Source of the DNA: Gottfriedia acidiceleris
GTDB taxonomy: Bacteria > Bacillota > Bacilli > Bacillales > Bacillaceae_G
DNA: 64,000 nt
Assembly: GCF_002128425.1 (NCBI RefSeq)
Contig: NZ_NESS01000002.1
Location: 372,001-436,000 of the forward strand
Reading direction: 5' to 3'
Made by a program: the position numbers and the translations under genes. Shown here in pieces: positions 26,603-36,066 of the stretch. The notes under the pieces are model-generated. The model had not been told where the DNA came from. It saw only the letters and a list, made by a program, of their open reading frames with translations, and ran no database searches. Within the stretch, counting starts at the first letter, position 1. Each line of letters opens with the position of its first letter.

Positions 26603-26725
26603 CCACCCTACCCCTCGAATGGTTGTGGTGATTATTTCTTCACTGGATCCGAGGAAAGCAACTTTACCAATTACTACTCGGAAGGGGTGTGTTCGCAGCA
26701 CATCCCTTTTTAGTATATTCTTTAT
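26591..26725 (-). ncRNA. Antisense antitoxin RNA (predicted)
   Basis: A minus-strand transcript of about 135 nt predicted from two signals. Its promoter at 26732-26760 is near-consensus, giving a start near 26725. Its terminator is formed by AATCACC/GGTGGTT (26601-26633) followed by nine T on the minus strand. It would base-pair with the 3' part of the toxin mRNA, including its terminator hairpin and the end of the coding region, as in txpA/RatA and bsrG/SR4. Ends are inferred, not measured. Confidence 0.7.
26682..26712 (+). terminator. Terminator of toxin mRNA
   Basis: GGGGTGTG pairs with CACATCCC around a 7-nt loop, followed by TTTTT. It lies within the region covered by the antisense RNA. 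Confidence 0.75.
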
Positions 26726-26731
26726 GACTTT

Positions 26732-26760
26732 ATTATAGTCCTTTTAGTATAGTTTGACAA
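26732..26760 (-). promoter_or_regulatory. Promoter of antisense antitoxin RNA
   Basis: On the minus strand, TTGTCA (26755-26760) and TATAAT (26732-26737) are separated by exactly 17 nt. This is one of the best vegetative promoters in the window, and it points at the 3' end of the toxin gene. Confidence 0.8.
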
Positions 26761-26793
26761 TGTAGTTAAAGTTCTTTTTAACTGAATGAATCG

Positions 26794-27708
26794 TTAATTT
26801 GCGATTTTTTCATTTGAATTTTGCGATACCTTTTTCGGTGAGTTCAGTAACAGAATTAAAGCGATACCTAAAAATGTCATAAAAATTCCAATTATTTGGG
26901 TTGGTGTTGGTTTAAACCCTGTTATAACTATATCCAATACAATTGCAACTGCAGGATCTAAAAATGTTAACACAGCAATTATATTAGAAGGTAAAAATCG
27001 AATATTTCCAAAGAATAATGCATAGATAACGCCTGTGTGAACAAATCCAATAATCAAAATAAAACTCCAGTTTTCTATATGCAAGTTTTGAAAAGAATCA
27101 AATTTAACAAATGGAATTAAAAATAGAAAACCTAATGTTGTCTGAAGTAAAGTCGTAAAATATGAACTCGTTTGTGTAATCCCTTTATTCACGATCATTA
27201 ATAATCCATAAAATATTGCAGCAAGAAATGCCCAAATAACACCTGAAGAAAGGAATTTATCAATTGTAAAATCGGAATTAATACCGGATAAAAGGATTGA
27301 TCCGATAAAACTACTTAAAACTCCAAGTAAAGGAACTAGCGTTATTTTTTCTTTATAAATTAGACTTCCTAATAAAAATAAAATAACTGGAGCTAAGTAG
27401 TAAATTGAAACTGAAATTGTAACCGATAGATTTTCAAATGATTTAAATAAAAATACCCAATTCAAAACTAATAAGATCCCACTAAATAACGAAAGAGTTA
27501 TATCTTTTTTATTAAATATTTCTTTTTTAGCTAATCCTGAAAAATACCAAACAGCAAATAAAAAGATACTTGCAAAAACACATCTAATAAAAACTAAATC
27601 AATGGCTTTTAGGCCTGTTTTAGGAGCGACGAAACCTACTGTACCGAAAGTAGCCATTGCAATAATGATACTAATTGTCGCCTTTTTATTTACTGCCATA
27701 TTCCCCAA
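26794..27708 (-). CDS. EamA/DMT family transporter
   Basis: A 304-residue inner-membrane protein with ten hydrophobic helices arranged as two EamA repeats (about residues 8-145 and 158-292). Family features include TFGTVGFVAPKTGLKAIDLV at the start of repeat one and a Pro/Gly pair in helix 4. The second repeat opens with GVIWAFLAAIFYGLLMIVN. Drug/metabolite transporters of this kind export small metabolites or amino acids; substrate unknown. The start may be ATG 27708 or the ATG three codons later. Single gene, convergent with the toxin-antitoxin locus. Confidence 0.88.
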   Translation of the reverse strand: MGNMAVNKKATISIIIAMATFGTVGFVAPKTGLKAIDLVFIRCVFASIFLFAVWYFSGLAKKEIFNKKDITLSLFSGILLVLNWVFLFKSFENLSVTISVSIYYLAPVILFLLGSLIYKEKITLVPLLGVLSSFIGSILLSGINSDFTIDKFLSSGVIWAFLAAIFYGLLMIVNKGITQTSSYFTTLLQTTLGFLFLIPFVKFDSFQNLHIENWSFILIIGFVHTGVIYALFFGNIRFLPSNIIAVLTFLDPAVAIVLDIVITGFKPTPTQIIGIFMTFLGIALILLLNSPKKVSQNSNEKIAN

Positions 27709-28343
27709 TATGTATCACATCCATTTCATGTGTAATTTCAATATTCTGTTAATTAAGTATATATTATACATTATTATTATATCAATTGTTTAAAACAAGG
27801 TAAAAATAAAGAAACTCTCACTTATCATGATAAGAAACTAATACAATATACTAGTTAGTTAGTAATAATATAAAAAACTATTTAAAGATTTCTTAAAAAT
27901 AGTTAAGAATTGGAAGCTCACCGTTTCTTTGGTTTTACATAATTGTAAATGCCCATATTAATAAATGTGGGCATTTACGATTATGTATTCATATTGAGGT
28001 AGTGCACAAAATATATGAAAACGGTAAGTAGACTCAGACAGACTATAAAGTGACATAACTGCAATCGAAAGTTTCCTTTGATCCTGTCTAATAAAATATA
28101 TACATATATATTGATAATCAGATTTTTCTATAGTGAGTCTTACTATAATCAGTACCAGCTTTTACGATAGTTGCTAATGGATTATCTATTAATAGCAAAT
28201 CTGCCTATTAAGTTTTTAATTCATCAGGTGAACTATTGAAGGAATTAATGTTCTACATAAGAGGATATTTTTTGTTTGTAACGAATAGTATTTAACGTAT
28301 ATTAAATATTAATGTTAATTAAATAATAAAGGAGGTTAATATA
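27709..28343. other. Intergenic region with a long hairpin
   Basis: No gene seen. It holds the inverted repeat at 27938-27985 and a short palindromic patch near 27850 (ACTAGTTAGTTAGTAAT). The final 80 bases are the leader of the marR-type gene. They are A/T-rich with AATATTAATGTTAATTAA just upstream, a plausible operator for that regulator. Confidence 0.4.
27938..27985. repeat. Long near-perfect inverted repeat
   Basis: About 21-nt arms, beginning CATAATTGTAAATGCCC and ending GGGCATTTACGATTATG, enclose a 7-nt loop. There is no T-tract on the plus strand and no adjacent gene end, so it is not an obvious terminator. Confidence 0.7.
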
Positions 28344-28772
28344 TTGGGTAGCACGAATGAATACATCGAACGAATTCAGATTGCACTTCAAACTACTATT
28401 CATAAAATGCAGCCTAAAATGACAGAGAATATGAATAAACATGGGGTAACAGCTACTCAATTTCATGTACTAATGTACTTACGTAAGAATACGAGCTGTA
28501 AAATTTCTGAAATCGTAGAAATAATGGGCGTTAAACCTAGTGCGGTATCATTTATGATTGATCGACTTGAACAAAATAACTTTGTTTATAGAGAACATGA
28601 TAAAAAAGACCGCAGAGTTGTAAATATTTTGTTAACTGAGAAAGGCATGAAAAAATTAGATTCAATAATCAATGATCGGAAAGAAATGTTTGAAGGTATT
28701 CTACTTAATTTTACTGAAGAAGAGCTTCTACAATTTGTAAAGGTTACTGAAAAGCTTGCAAATACCAGCTGA
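28344..28772 (+). CDS. MarR-family transcriptional regulator
   Basis: A 142-residue winged-helix regulator. The core is typical: GVTATQFHVLMYLRKNTSCK, the recognition helix in VKPSAVSFMIDRLEQNNFV and the wing REHDKKDRRVVNILLTEKG. TTG start behind AAAGGAGGT. It lies 58 nt upstream of a DHA2 efflux pump in the same direction with no terminator between. It is most likely the pump's local repressor, released by the pump's substrates or by phenolic compounds. Confidence 0.93.
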   Translation: MGSTNEYIERIQIALQTTIHKMQPKMTENMNKHGVTATQFHVLMYLRKNTSCKISEIVEIMGVKPSAVSFMIDRLEQNNFVYREHDKKDRRVVNILLTEKGMKKLDSIINDRKEMFEGILLNFTEEELLQFVKVTEKLANTS

Positions 28773-28776
28773 TTAA

Positions 28777-30447
<1,671 letters not shown>

Positions 30448-30535
30448 TAAAACTATATAAAATCTCAACTAGTACTTTATTGAAAATTTTATGAGTAGAT
30501 ATAATAATTTAGATAAGTAACCGAGGTGACTTAAA

Positions 30536-31570
30536 ATTAAAACATATCTTGTGACAGGTGGTTCTGGTTTTATAGGTTCACACATTTGTGAGCGACTTAT
30601 GATGAAAGGAAATAGGGTTATTAATCTAGATAACTTCTCAAACTATTATGACTACAAAATAAAGATTAAAAATGTACTTGAAAGTATGGGAATGACTACA
30701 AATTTTGAATTCTATAATAAAGCAGAAGACCTAATAAGATTAGCTAAGAAAGTTACGAATCAATACTATCGTTTATATGTGGCTGATATTACAGATGGCA
30801 AAAGTTTTGATGTTATTTTTCGGGAAGAAAAAATAGATGCAGTGATTCACTTAGCTGCAAATGCTGGTGTAAGACCATCTATTGAAGATCCGATAGGATA
30901 TATAGATGTTAATATTCATGGAACAGTAAAACTATTAGAAAAAATGAAAGAGTATCATGTGAAAAAATTAATTTTTGCATCTTCATCTTCTGTTTATGGA
31001 AATAATCAAACAGTACCCTTTTCAGAAAAACATAATGTAGATTTTGCTATTTCACCCTACGCGGCAACAAAGAAAAGTGGCGAAGTTATTTGTCATACTT
31101 ATCATCATCTATTTGAGATCGATATGTTGCTTCTTCGGTTTTTCACTGTATACGGAGAAAGACAACGACCTGATCTTGCGATTCATAAATTTACGAGATT
31201 GATAGATGAGGGGAGGGCAATACCTTTTTATGGAGATGGTCAGTCTGAAAGGGATTATACGTATATTGGAGATATTGTAGATGGGATTGAAAAGTCTTTA
31301 CATTACGTAGAGAATTATCGCAATATTTATGAAATTGTTAATTTAGGTGAGAGTCAAACCATTTCTCTAAATGAAATGGTTACTATAATCGAAAAGGTAT
31401 TAAACAAAAAAGCAACATTTGAAAAATTTCCAATGCAACCTGGTGATGTTCAAAAAACGTATGCTGACATTTCAAAGGCAAAGAAATTATTAGGTTATAA
31501 GCCTATAACAGTTTTTGAAGATGGGATTAAGCAATTTATAAAATGGTATAAGGGGGATAAGAATGATTAA
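30536..31570 (+). CDS. NAD-dependent epimerase, UDP-glucuronate 4-epimerase type, with probable ATT start
   Basis: An extended short-chain dehydrogenase of about 344 residues. The NAD-binding TGGSGFIGSHICERL motif, the catalytic SSSSVYG and YAATKK (Ser/Tyr/Lys) and VYGERQRPDLAIHKF are clear. The last is typical of UDP-glucuronate 4-epimerases. The first ATG/GTG/TTG in frame is GTG 30551, which would cut off the first beta-strand. Starting at ATT 30536, 6 nt after GAGGTGA, gives the family N-terminus (KTYLVTGG). UDP-glucose dehydrogenase lies downstream, so UDP-GlcA to UDP-GalA is the likely reaction. It overlaps the glycosyltransferase gene by 8 nt. Confidence 0.85.
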   Translation: MKTYLVTGGSGFIGSHICERLMMKGNRVINLDNFSNYYDYKIKIKNVLESMGMTTNFEFYNKAEDLIRLAKKVTNQYYRLYVADITDGKSFDVIFREEKIDAVIHLAANAGVRPSIEDPIGYIDVNIHGTVKLLEKMKEYHVKKLIFASSSSVYGNNQTVPFSEKHNVDFAISPYAATKKSGEVICHTYHHLFEIDMLLLRFFTVYGERQRPDLAIHKFTRLIDEGRAIPFYGDGQSERDYTYIGDIVDGIEKSLHYVENYRNIYEIVNLGESQTISLNEMVTIIEKVLNKKATFEKFPMQPGDVQKTYADISKAKKLLGYKPITVFEDGIKQFIKWYKGDKND

Positions 31571-32267
31571 ATTATCTGTTGTAGCCCCAATTTATAATGA
31601 AGAAGAAAATATAAATAATCTTTATCAAACTATCACAAATGCGGTTAAAGGCAAAATAAAAGACTATGAAATTATACTAGTTGACGATGGAAGTAAAGAT
31701 AACAGTGCAAAACTAATTAATCAGTTAGCACAAGCAGATCCCCATGTCAAAGCCGTATATTTTAAAGATAATTGTGGTCAGACGGCTGCACTTTGGGCAG
31801 GAATGAGGGAAGCTAGTGGTGAGTATATTTCATTAATTGATGCAGATCTTCAAACGGATCCTCGTGATATATTCACTTTAATGCCTTATATGGAAGATTA
31901 TGATTTCGCGAATGGGATGAGGGTTAGAAGACAGGATACATATATAAAAAAGATCTCCTCTCGAATTGGAAATGGCGTGCGAAATAAATTAACGAACGAT
32001 ACAATCTATGATACTGGTTGTCCAATGAAATTAATGAAACGAGAAGTTGCACAAAGCTATTATTTACATGAGGGAATGCATCGTTTTTTACCAACTTTAG
32101 CTAAAATGAATGGGTTTAAAGTCATTGAAGTTGCAGTAAACCATAAAGAAAGAGAATTTGGAGTTTCAAAATATGGTGTTTTTGATAGAGCATTTGTCGG
32201 ACTTATGGATGCAATTGTAATAGGTTGGTTAAAAAAACGGGTGATTAAATACAAGATGAAGTCATAA
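31563..32267 (+). CDS. Family 2 glycosyltransferase, polyprenyl-phosphate type
   Basis: A 234-residue GT2 enzyme. It has the nucleotide-sugar site LSVVAPIYNEEENINNL, VDDGSKDNS and the metal motif DADLQTDP. Its length and the VNHKEREFGVSKYG segment fit the DPM1/GtrB/ArnC-like subgroup that loads a sugar on undecaprenyl phosphate. No strong C-terminal membrane helices are present, so it is peripheral. AGGGGG upstream, overlapping the epimerase gene. Its donor is probably the sugar made by the neighbouring epimerase. Confidence 0.88.
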   Translation: MIKLSVVAPIYNEEENINNLYQTITNAVKGKIKDYEIILVDDGSKDNSAKLINQLAQADPHVKAVYFKDNCGQTAALWAGMREASGEYISLIDADLQTDPRDIFTLMPYMEDYDFANGMRVRRQDTYIKKISSRIGNGVRNKLTNDTIYDTGCPMKLMKREVAQSYYLHEGMHRFLPTLAKMNGFKVIEVAVNHKEREFGVSKYGVFDRAFVGLMDAIVIGWLKKRVIKYKMKS

Positions 32268-32343
32268 AATATTATTTCATTCTCCGTAGCATCATCAAGA
32301 ATGCAGTAGGTAAAATATAAAAGATAGGAGAGTGTAATATTAA

Positions 32344-32652
32344 ATGGCTATTCCAATTAGAGAATTAATTTGGATTACTTTTGGATTTATAGGTCAAGCC
32401 TTATTTTCCTTACGATTTTTGACTCAATGGTTGGCTAGTGAAAAGGCTAAACAGACAATCATTCCATTTTCATTTTGGGTATATAGTATTCTAGGTTCAA
32501 TCATTCTTTCTATTTATGCCATTTATCGTAAGGACCCGGTATTTATTCTCGGGCAACTGCCTAGTGTGTTTGTATATATTAGAAATGTTATGATTTATCG
32601 TAATAATAATAAAAAGAATAAAGAAAATGAAGAATCAACTCTTAGTGGCTAA
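32344..32652 (+). CDS. Lipid-A-disaccharide synthase N-terminal-like (LABN) membrane protein
   Basis: A 102-residue membrane protein with three hydrophobic helices. The LABN-domain pattern is seen: FGFIGQALFSLRFLTQWLAS, PFSFWVYSILGSIILSIYAI and FILGQLPSVFVYIRNVM. Small proteins with this domain accompany polyprenyl-phosphate glycosyltransferases in envelope glycosylation clusters. They may help to flip or present the lipid-linked sugar, but the function is not proved. The organism need not make lipid A. AGGAGAG is the ribosome site. It has a charged Asn/Lys tail. Confidence 0.8.
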   Translation: MAIPIRELIWITFGFIGQALFSLRFLTQWLASEKAKQTIIPFSFWVYSILGSIILSIYAIYRKDPVFILGQLPSVFVYIRNVMIYRNNNKKNKENEESTLSG

Positions 32653-32901
32653 CAATCTTCCTCTCAATTATACGGGAGCAGATTTTTTATTAGGATTTAT
32701 ACAATGGAAACTCCCTAGAGGTCTATTGGTAGTGAAATAAAATAAATGATTCCGTTTTAAGACCTTCAAATCAGTTTGACAAAAAAGACGACAAGTAGGT
32801 TCCATGAAATAAAATTTTTATAAAAAATAAATCTTAATTAGACTTTTGATCTTAAAAGTGATTTGGAGCCATATTCTAAAGAAGATAAGGGTGAAAAATT
32901 T
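32653..32901. other. Spacer before ugd
   Basis: About 250 bases with no gene. The lack of a clear terminator leaves open whether the dehydrogenase gene is in the same transcript; a separate promoter is possible. Confidence 0.4.
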
Positions 32902-34221
32902 ATGAAAATTGCCGTTGTCGGAGTTGGATACGTTGGATTGGTAACAGGTGTTTGTCTAGCAGAAAAAGGACATACTGTCTCTTGTGTAGATATAGATGAT
33001 AGAAAAGTATCCTTATTAAAATCTGGAGTTTCACCAATTTACGAACCTTATTTAGAGGATTTAATGGTAAAAAATATGGTGAGGTTAAACTTTACTACAA
33101 ATCATAAGGAAGCTTTTAAAGATGCTGATGTCATATTCATCGGGGTAGGAACTCCAGAAAATCATGATGGATCCGCTAATTTAAGCTACATTAGTGAAGT
33201 AGCTATCCAAATTGCTCAATTTGTTGAAAAAGACTGTATTGTTGTAATCAAATCAACTGTACCAATTGGAACAAATGATATGATTGATGAATTAATTAAA
33301 ACGAACCTATTTAATAATGTTAATGTTAGAATTGCTTCAAATCCAGAGTTTTTGTCTCAAGGTACAGCAGTTCAGGATACCTTAAATCCTTCAAGAATCG
33401 TTATTGGAGTAGAGGAAAAAATTGCTGGAGATATTTTAAATGAAGTCTATAAGGATTTTGGTGCTCCAATAATCGTTACAAATCGTAAAAGTGCTGAGAT
33501 GATTAAATATGCATCAAATGATTTTTTGGCCCTAAAAATTTCCTATATTAATGAAATAGCTAATCTTTGTGAAATCACAGGAGCAAATATTGATGATGTT
33601 TCGCTTGGTATGGGTCTTGATAGTAGGATAGGAAATAAATTCTTAAATGCTGGTATAGGGTACGGTGGATCCTGTTTTGCAAAAGATACAAAAGCTTTAT
33701 ACTGGTTAGCTAATTTTTATGATTATGAATTAAAAACGATAAAAGCTGCTATAGAAGTAAACGAAAATCAAAAACTAAAATTAATAACTAAATCAAGAAA
33801 TTATTTTGATAGCTTAAGAGGATTAGAGGTTGCTGTACTTGGACTTACTTTTAAACCTGGTACGGATGATTTAAGAGAATCCCCATCCTTAATCAATATT
33901 CCAATTATGCTTAACGAGGGAGCAAATGTTAGGGCATGGGATCCTGTGGGAGTTAATAATTTTCAAAAATTATACGATGAACACATAAATTATTATAGTA
34001 CAATTGAAGAAACGATTAGAGGTGCAGATATTTGTTTCATACTTACTGAGTGGGATGAAGTAAAAAAATTTGACTTATTAAAATACAAGGAATTAATGAA
34101 AAGTCCAATTATTCTAGATGGAAGAAACTGCTATGAACTTACTAATACTAAAAAGGCTAACATCATTTACGACTCTATTGGAAGACAGTTAACCACTCCT
34201 ACTTCATTAAAAACGTTTTAG
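32902..34221 (+). CDS. ugd: UDP-glucose 6-dehydrogenase
   Basis: A 439-residue enzyme oxidising UDP-glucose to UDP-glucuronate with two NAD+. The N-terminal Rossmann motif is KIAVVGVGYVGLVTGVCLAE, the catalytic Cys lies in GYGGSCFAKDTKAL, and the C-terminal domain has LGLTFKPGTDDLRESPS. The ATG after AAGGGTGAAAAATTT is the start; 13 in-frame upstream codons lack a ribosome site. It provides the substrate for the epimerase upstream and so joins the envelope-sugar cluster. Confidence 0.95.
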   Translation: MKIAVVGVGYVGLVTGVCLAEKGHTVSCVDIDDRKVSLLKSGVSPIYEPYLEDLMVKNMVRLNFTTNHKEAFKDADVIFIGVGTPENHDGSANLSYISEVAIQIAQFVEKDCIVVIKSTVPIGTNDMIDELIKTNLFNNVNVRIASNPEFLSQGTAVQDTLNPSRIVIGVEEKIAGDILNEVYKDFGAPIIVTNRKSAEMIKYASNDFLALKISYINEIANLCEITGANIDDVSLGMGLDSRIGNKFLNAGIGYGGSCFAKDTKALYWLANFYDYELKTIKAAIEVNENQKLKLITKSRNYFDSLRGLEVAVLGLTFKPGTDDLRESPSLINIPIMLNEGANVRAWDPVGVNNFQKLYDEHINYYSTIEETIRGADICFILTEWDEVKKFDLLKYKELMKSPIILDGRNCYELTNTKKANIIYDSIGRQLTTPTSLKTF

Positions 34222-34647
34222 AGCAATCCTACTCATTTTGGAATCAATTAAATGCCTTTCATAATTGTGCTTATTGAAACATTATCATAGTATACTCTAT
34301 TTGTGAGATGCTCTAATGTTATTATTTCCAAGTCTATCGGTACAATGATTTCGAAGATTTTTAATTATAATAAAATGAGGCTTATTCAAAAAAACGTTGA
34401 ACAATCAAGCGATTTTTTTGAATAAGCCTCATTCTTTATATTATATTTTTATTCTTTAAATGGAGAAAGAGATACCGTAAAGTCTTGCTAATACCTACTC
34501 TAAAATAATTAAGTTTTCTTTAAATTCAGTTTAAAATAATAGGCAAATAAATAGTTTTCATTTATACTATAATTTGAAGTTTTAAAGTATTATTAGTAAA
34601 AATTGTCAATTAAGTGACAACAATTTTATATTGTGAGGGGAATTTAA
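34222..34647. other. Intergenic region with a large inverted repeat
   Basis: No gene seen. It contains the inverted repeat at 34374-34434. The last 80 bases form the leader of the flavin reductase gene. Confidence 0.4.
34374..34434. repeat. Large inverted repeat
   Basis: Arms of 21-23 nt beginning AATGAGGCTTATTCAAAAAA and ending TTTTTTGAATAAGCCTCATT surround a 15-nt loop containing CGTTGAACAATCAAGCG. The T-tract lies inside the stem. It could be a bidirectional terminator, but the length and symmetry fit a Bacillus-type intergenic repeat or small mobile element better. Confidence 0.7.
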
Positions 34648-35199
34648 ATGAATATCGTCGTAGTAAATGGTTCACCAAGAGCAAATGGTCGAACTAGATT
34701 CTTAGCTAAACAAATCGCAGAGTCTAATAATTATACAAATTTAGATTTAGCATTTGAACAAGTTCCTCTTTATAACGGGGAACCTGAACAAAAAGAAATA
34801 GAAGCAGTTAAAGCAATTAGAGAATTATTAGTTAAAGCTGATGGAATCGTCCTTTGTACACCAGAGTACAATAATGCGATGAGTGGAGCTTTAAAAAACC
34901 TAGTTGAATTATTAGGCTCTGAGCCATTCAAGAAAAAGCCAATTTCTTTATTAGCAGTAGCTGGTGGCGGAAAAGGCGGTATTAACGCTTTAAATAGTAT
35001 GAGAACAGTTATACGTGGTGTATATGGTAATGCATTACCGAAACAACTTGTTTTAGACCCAGTTGATTTTGAAAATGATACAGTTGTGAAGCCTGAAGCA
35101 TTTTCAAAAGTAACTGAAGTAATTGATGAACTAAAAGAATATGTACAAAAAGAAATTTTATATAAAGAATACATAGAATCAAGTAGTGTTTCTAAGTAA
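34648..35199 (+). CDS. NADPH-dependent FMN reductase
   Basis: A 183-residue flavodoxin-fold enzyme. The FMN phosphate loop is in VVNGSPRANGRTRFLAK; DGIVLCTPEYNNAMSGALKN and LAVAGGGKGGINAL are the family blocks seen in azoreductase/chromate-reductase-like enzymes. It reduces flavin, quinones or azo compounds with NADPH in the cytosol. GTGAGGGGAA lies before ATG. A strong terminator follows. Physiological substrate unknown. Confidence 0.9.
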   Translation: MNIVVVNGSPRANGRTRFLAKQIAESNNYTNLDLAFEQVPLYNGEPEQKEIEAVKAIRELLVKADGIVLCTPEYNNAMSGALKNLVELLGSEPFKKKPISLLAVAGGGKGGINALNSMRTVIRGVYGNALPKQLVLDPVDFENDTVVKPEAFSKVTEVIDELKEYVQKEILYKEYIESSSVSK

Positions 35200-35205
35200 T
35201 AAATT

Positions 35206-35242
35206 AATGGTCCTAATCAATTATTGATTGGGACCATTAAAA
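35206..35242 (+). terminator. Terminator of the FMN reductase gene
   Basis: AATGGTCCTAATCAA pairs with TTGATTGGGACCATT, followed by an A-rich rather than T-rich tail. The hairpin is strong, but the missing U-run means it may mainly protect the 3' end. Confidence 0.6.
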
Positions 35243-35245
35243 ATA

Positions 35246-35267
35246 GCTTAACATTTTTGTTAAGCTT
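35246..35267 (-). terminator. Terminator of the TRIC-type gene
   Basis: On the minus strand AGCTTAACA and TGTTAAGCT form a stem followed by ATTTTTA, just after the stop. Confidence 0.7.
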
Positions 35268-35892
35268 AAAGTAAAAACGATTTATCATTCACATTTCGAA
35301 TCGGAAAGTTTACTTTGTATCGTACAGCGATCATTCTAATTGCAGTTGTAATTAGAAAGCAAATATACAAAGATTGAAGTTTAGTAAATTCATTATGTGT
35401 AAACAAAATTGTTATAGAGCCAATAATTGCTGCAATTGCATATATTTCTTTTCGGAATACAAATGGAATTTCTCGTGCGAATACATCACGCATAATTCCA
35501 CCACCAATTCCAGTAATTAAACCCATTGAAATAATTAAAAACGAACCTTTTAAACCGTGATCAATCGCCGAATATGAACCAACTGCTGTAAAAACACCTA
35601 GACCAATTGCATCAGTAATGATTAAGGTTGATTGGAACTGCATTGTTCGTTGATAAAATAACCATGTTACGATGGAAACTACTGTACTTACGATAAAGTA
35701 TTGAGGTTTTGCAAAAGCATTCGGTACCGTTTGACCTAAAATAATATCACGAATTAACCCTCCGCCAAGCGCAGTACAAGCTGCTAAAAAAACAACACCA
35801 AATAAGTCTAATTTCTTTTGAATACCAACCAAAGTACCCGAAATGCTAGCAGCGATAATTCCTGCATAAACAAAAACCTCGATCAAAATCAT
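35266..35892 (-). CDS. Trimeric intracellular cation (TRIC) channel family protein
   Basis: A 208-residue membrane protein of the UPF0126/TRIC family with seven hydrophobic helices in two repeats. Each repeat opens with a Gly-rich signature: ISGTLVGIQKKLDLFGVVFL then TALGGGLIRDIILG, and GLITGIGGGIMRDVFA. Members form K+/Na+-permeable channels in bacteria. The minus-strand start follows AAGGGGATAG. Convergent with the flavin reductase gene and divergent from the serine hydrolase. Confidence 0.9.
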   Translation of the reverse strand: MILIEVFVYAGIIAASISGTLVGIQKKLDLFGVVFLAACTALGGGLIRDIILGQTVPNAFAKPQYFIVSTVVSIVTWLFYQRTMQFQSTLIITDAIGLGVFTAVGSYSAIDHGLKGSFLIISMGLITGIGGGIMRDVFAREIPFVFRKEIYAIAAIIGSITILFTHNEFTKLQSLYICFLITTAIRMIAVRYKVNFPIRNVNDKSFLL

Positions 35893-36066
35893 CCCATTCT
35901 ATCCCCTTAATTCCATTTTCCTATGATTCATTTTAGCAACAGGTAGGGACTATTACAATATTAAAATAACTTTGAAAACGCTTCACTTAAAAAAATTTTT
36001 TTATATAAAAAATTTACAGTATTTTACATAAAATTCACTTGAAATTTATAGATTGGAGAGGTTAAA

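Noticed and set aside
25438-26760. Phage-type or CBASS-like defence island
   Set aside because: No nucleotidyltransferase, nuclease or integrase signature is seen; the gene types fit plasmid maintenance better.
34770-35174. 134-codon minus-strand frame opposite the FMN reductase gene
   Set aside because: Fully antisense to a clear flavodoxin-fold enzyme; Ser/Phe-rich, no family features, no promoter.
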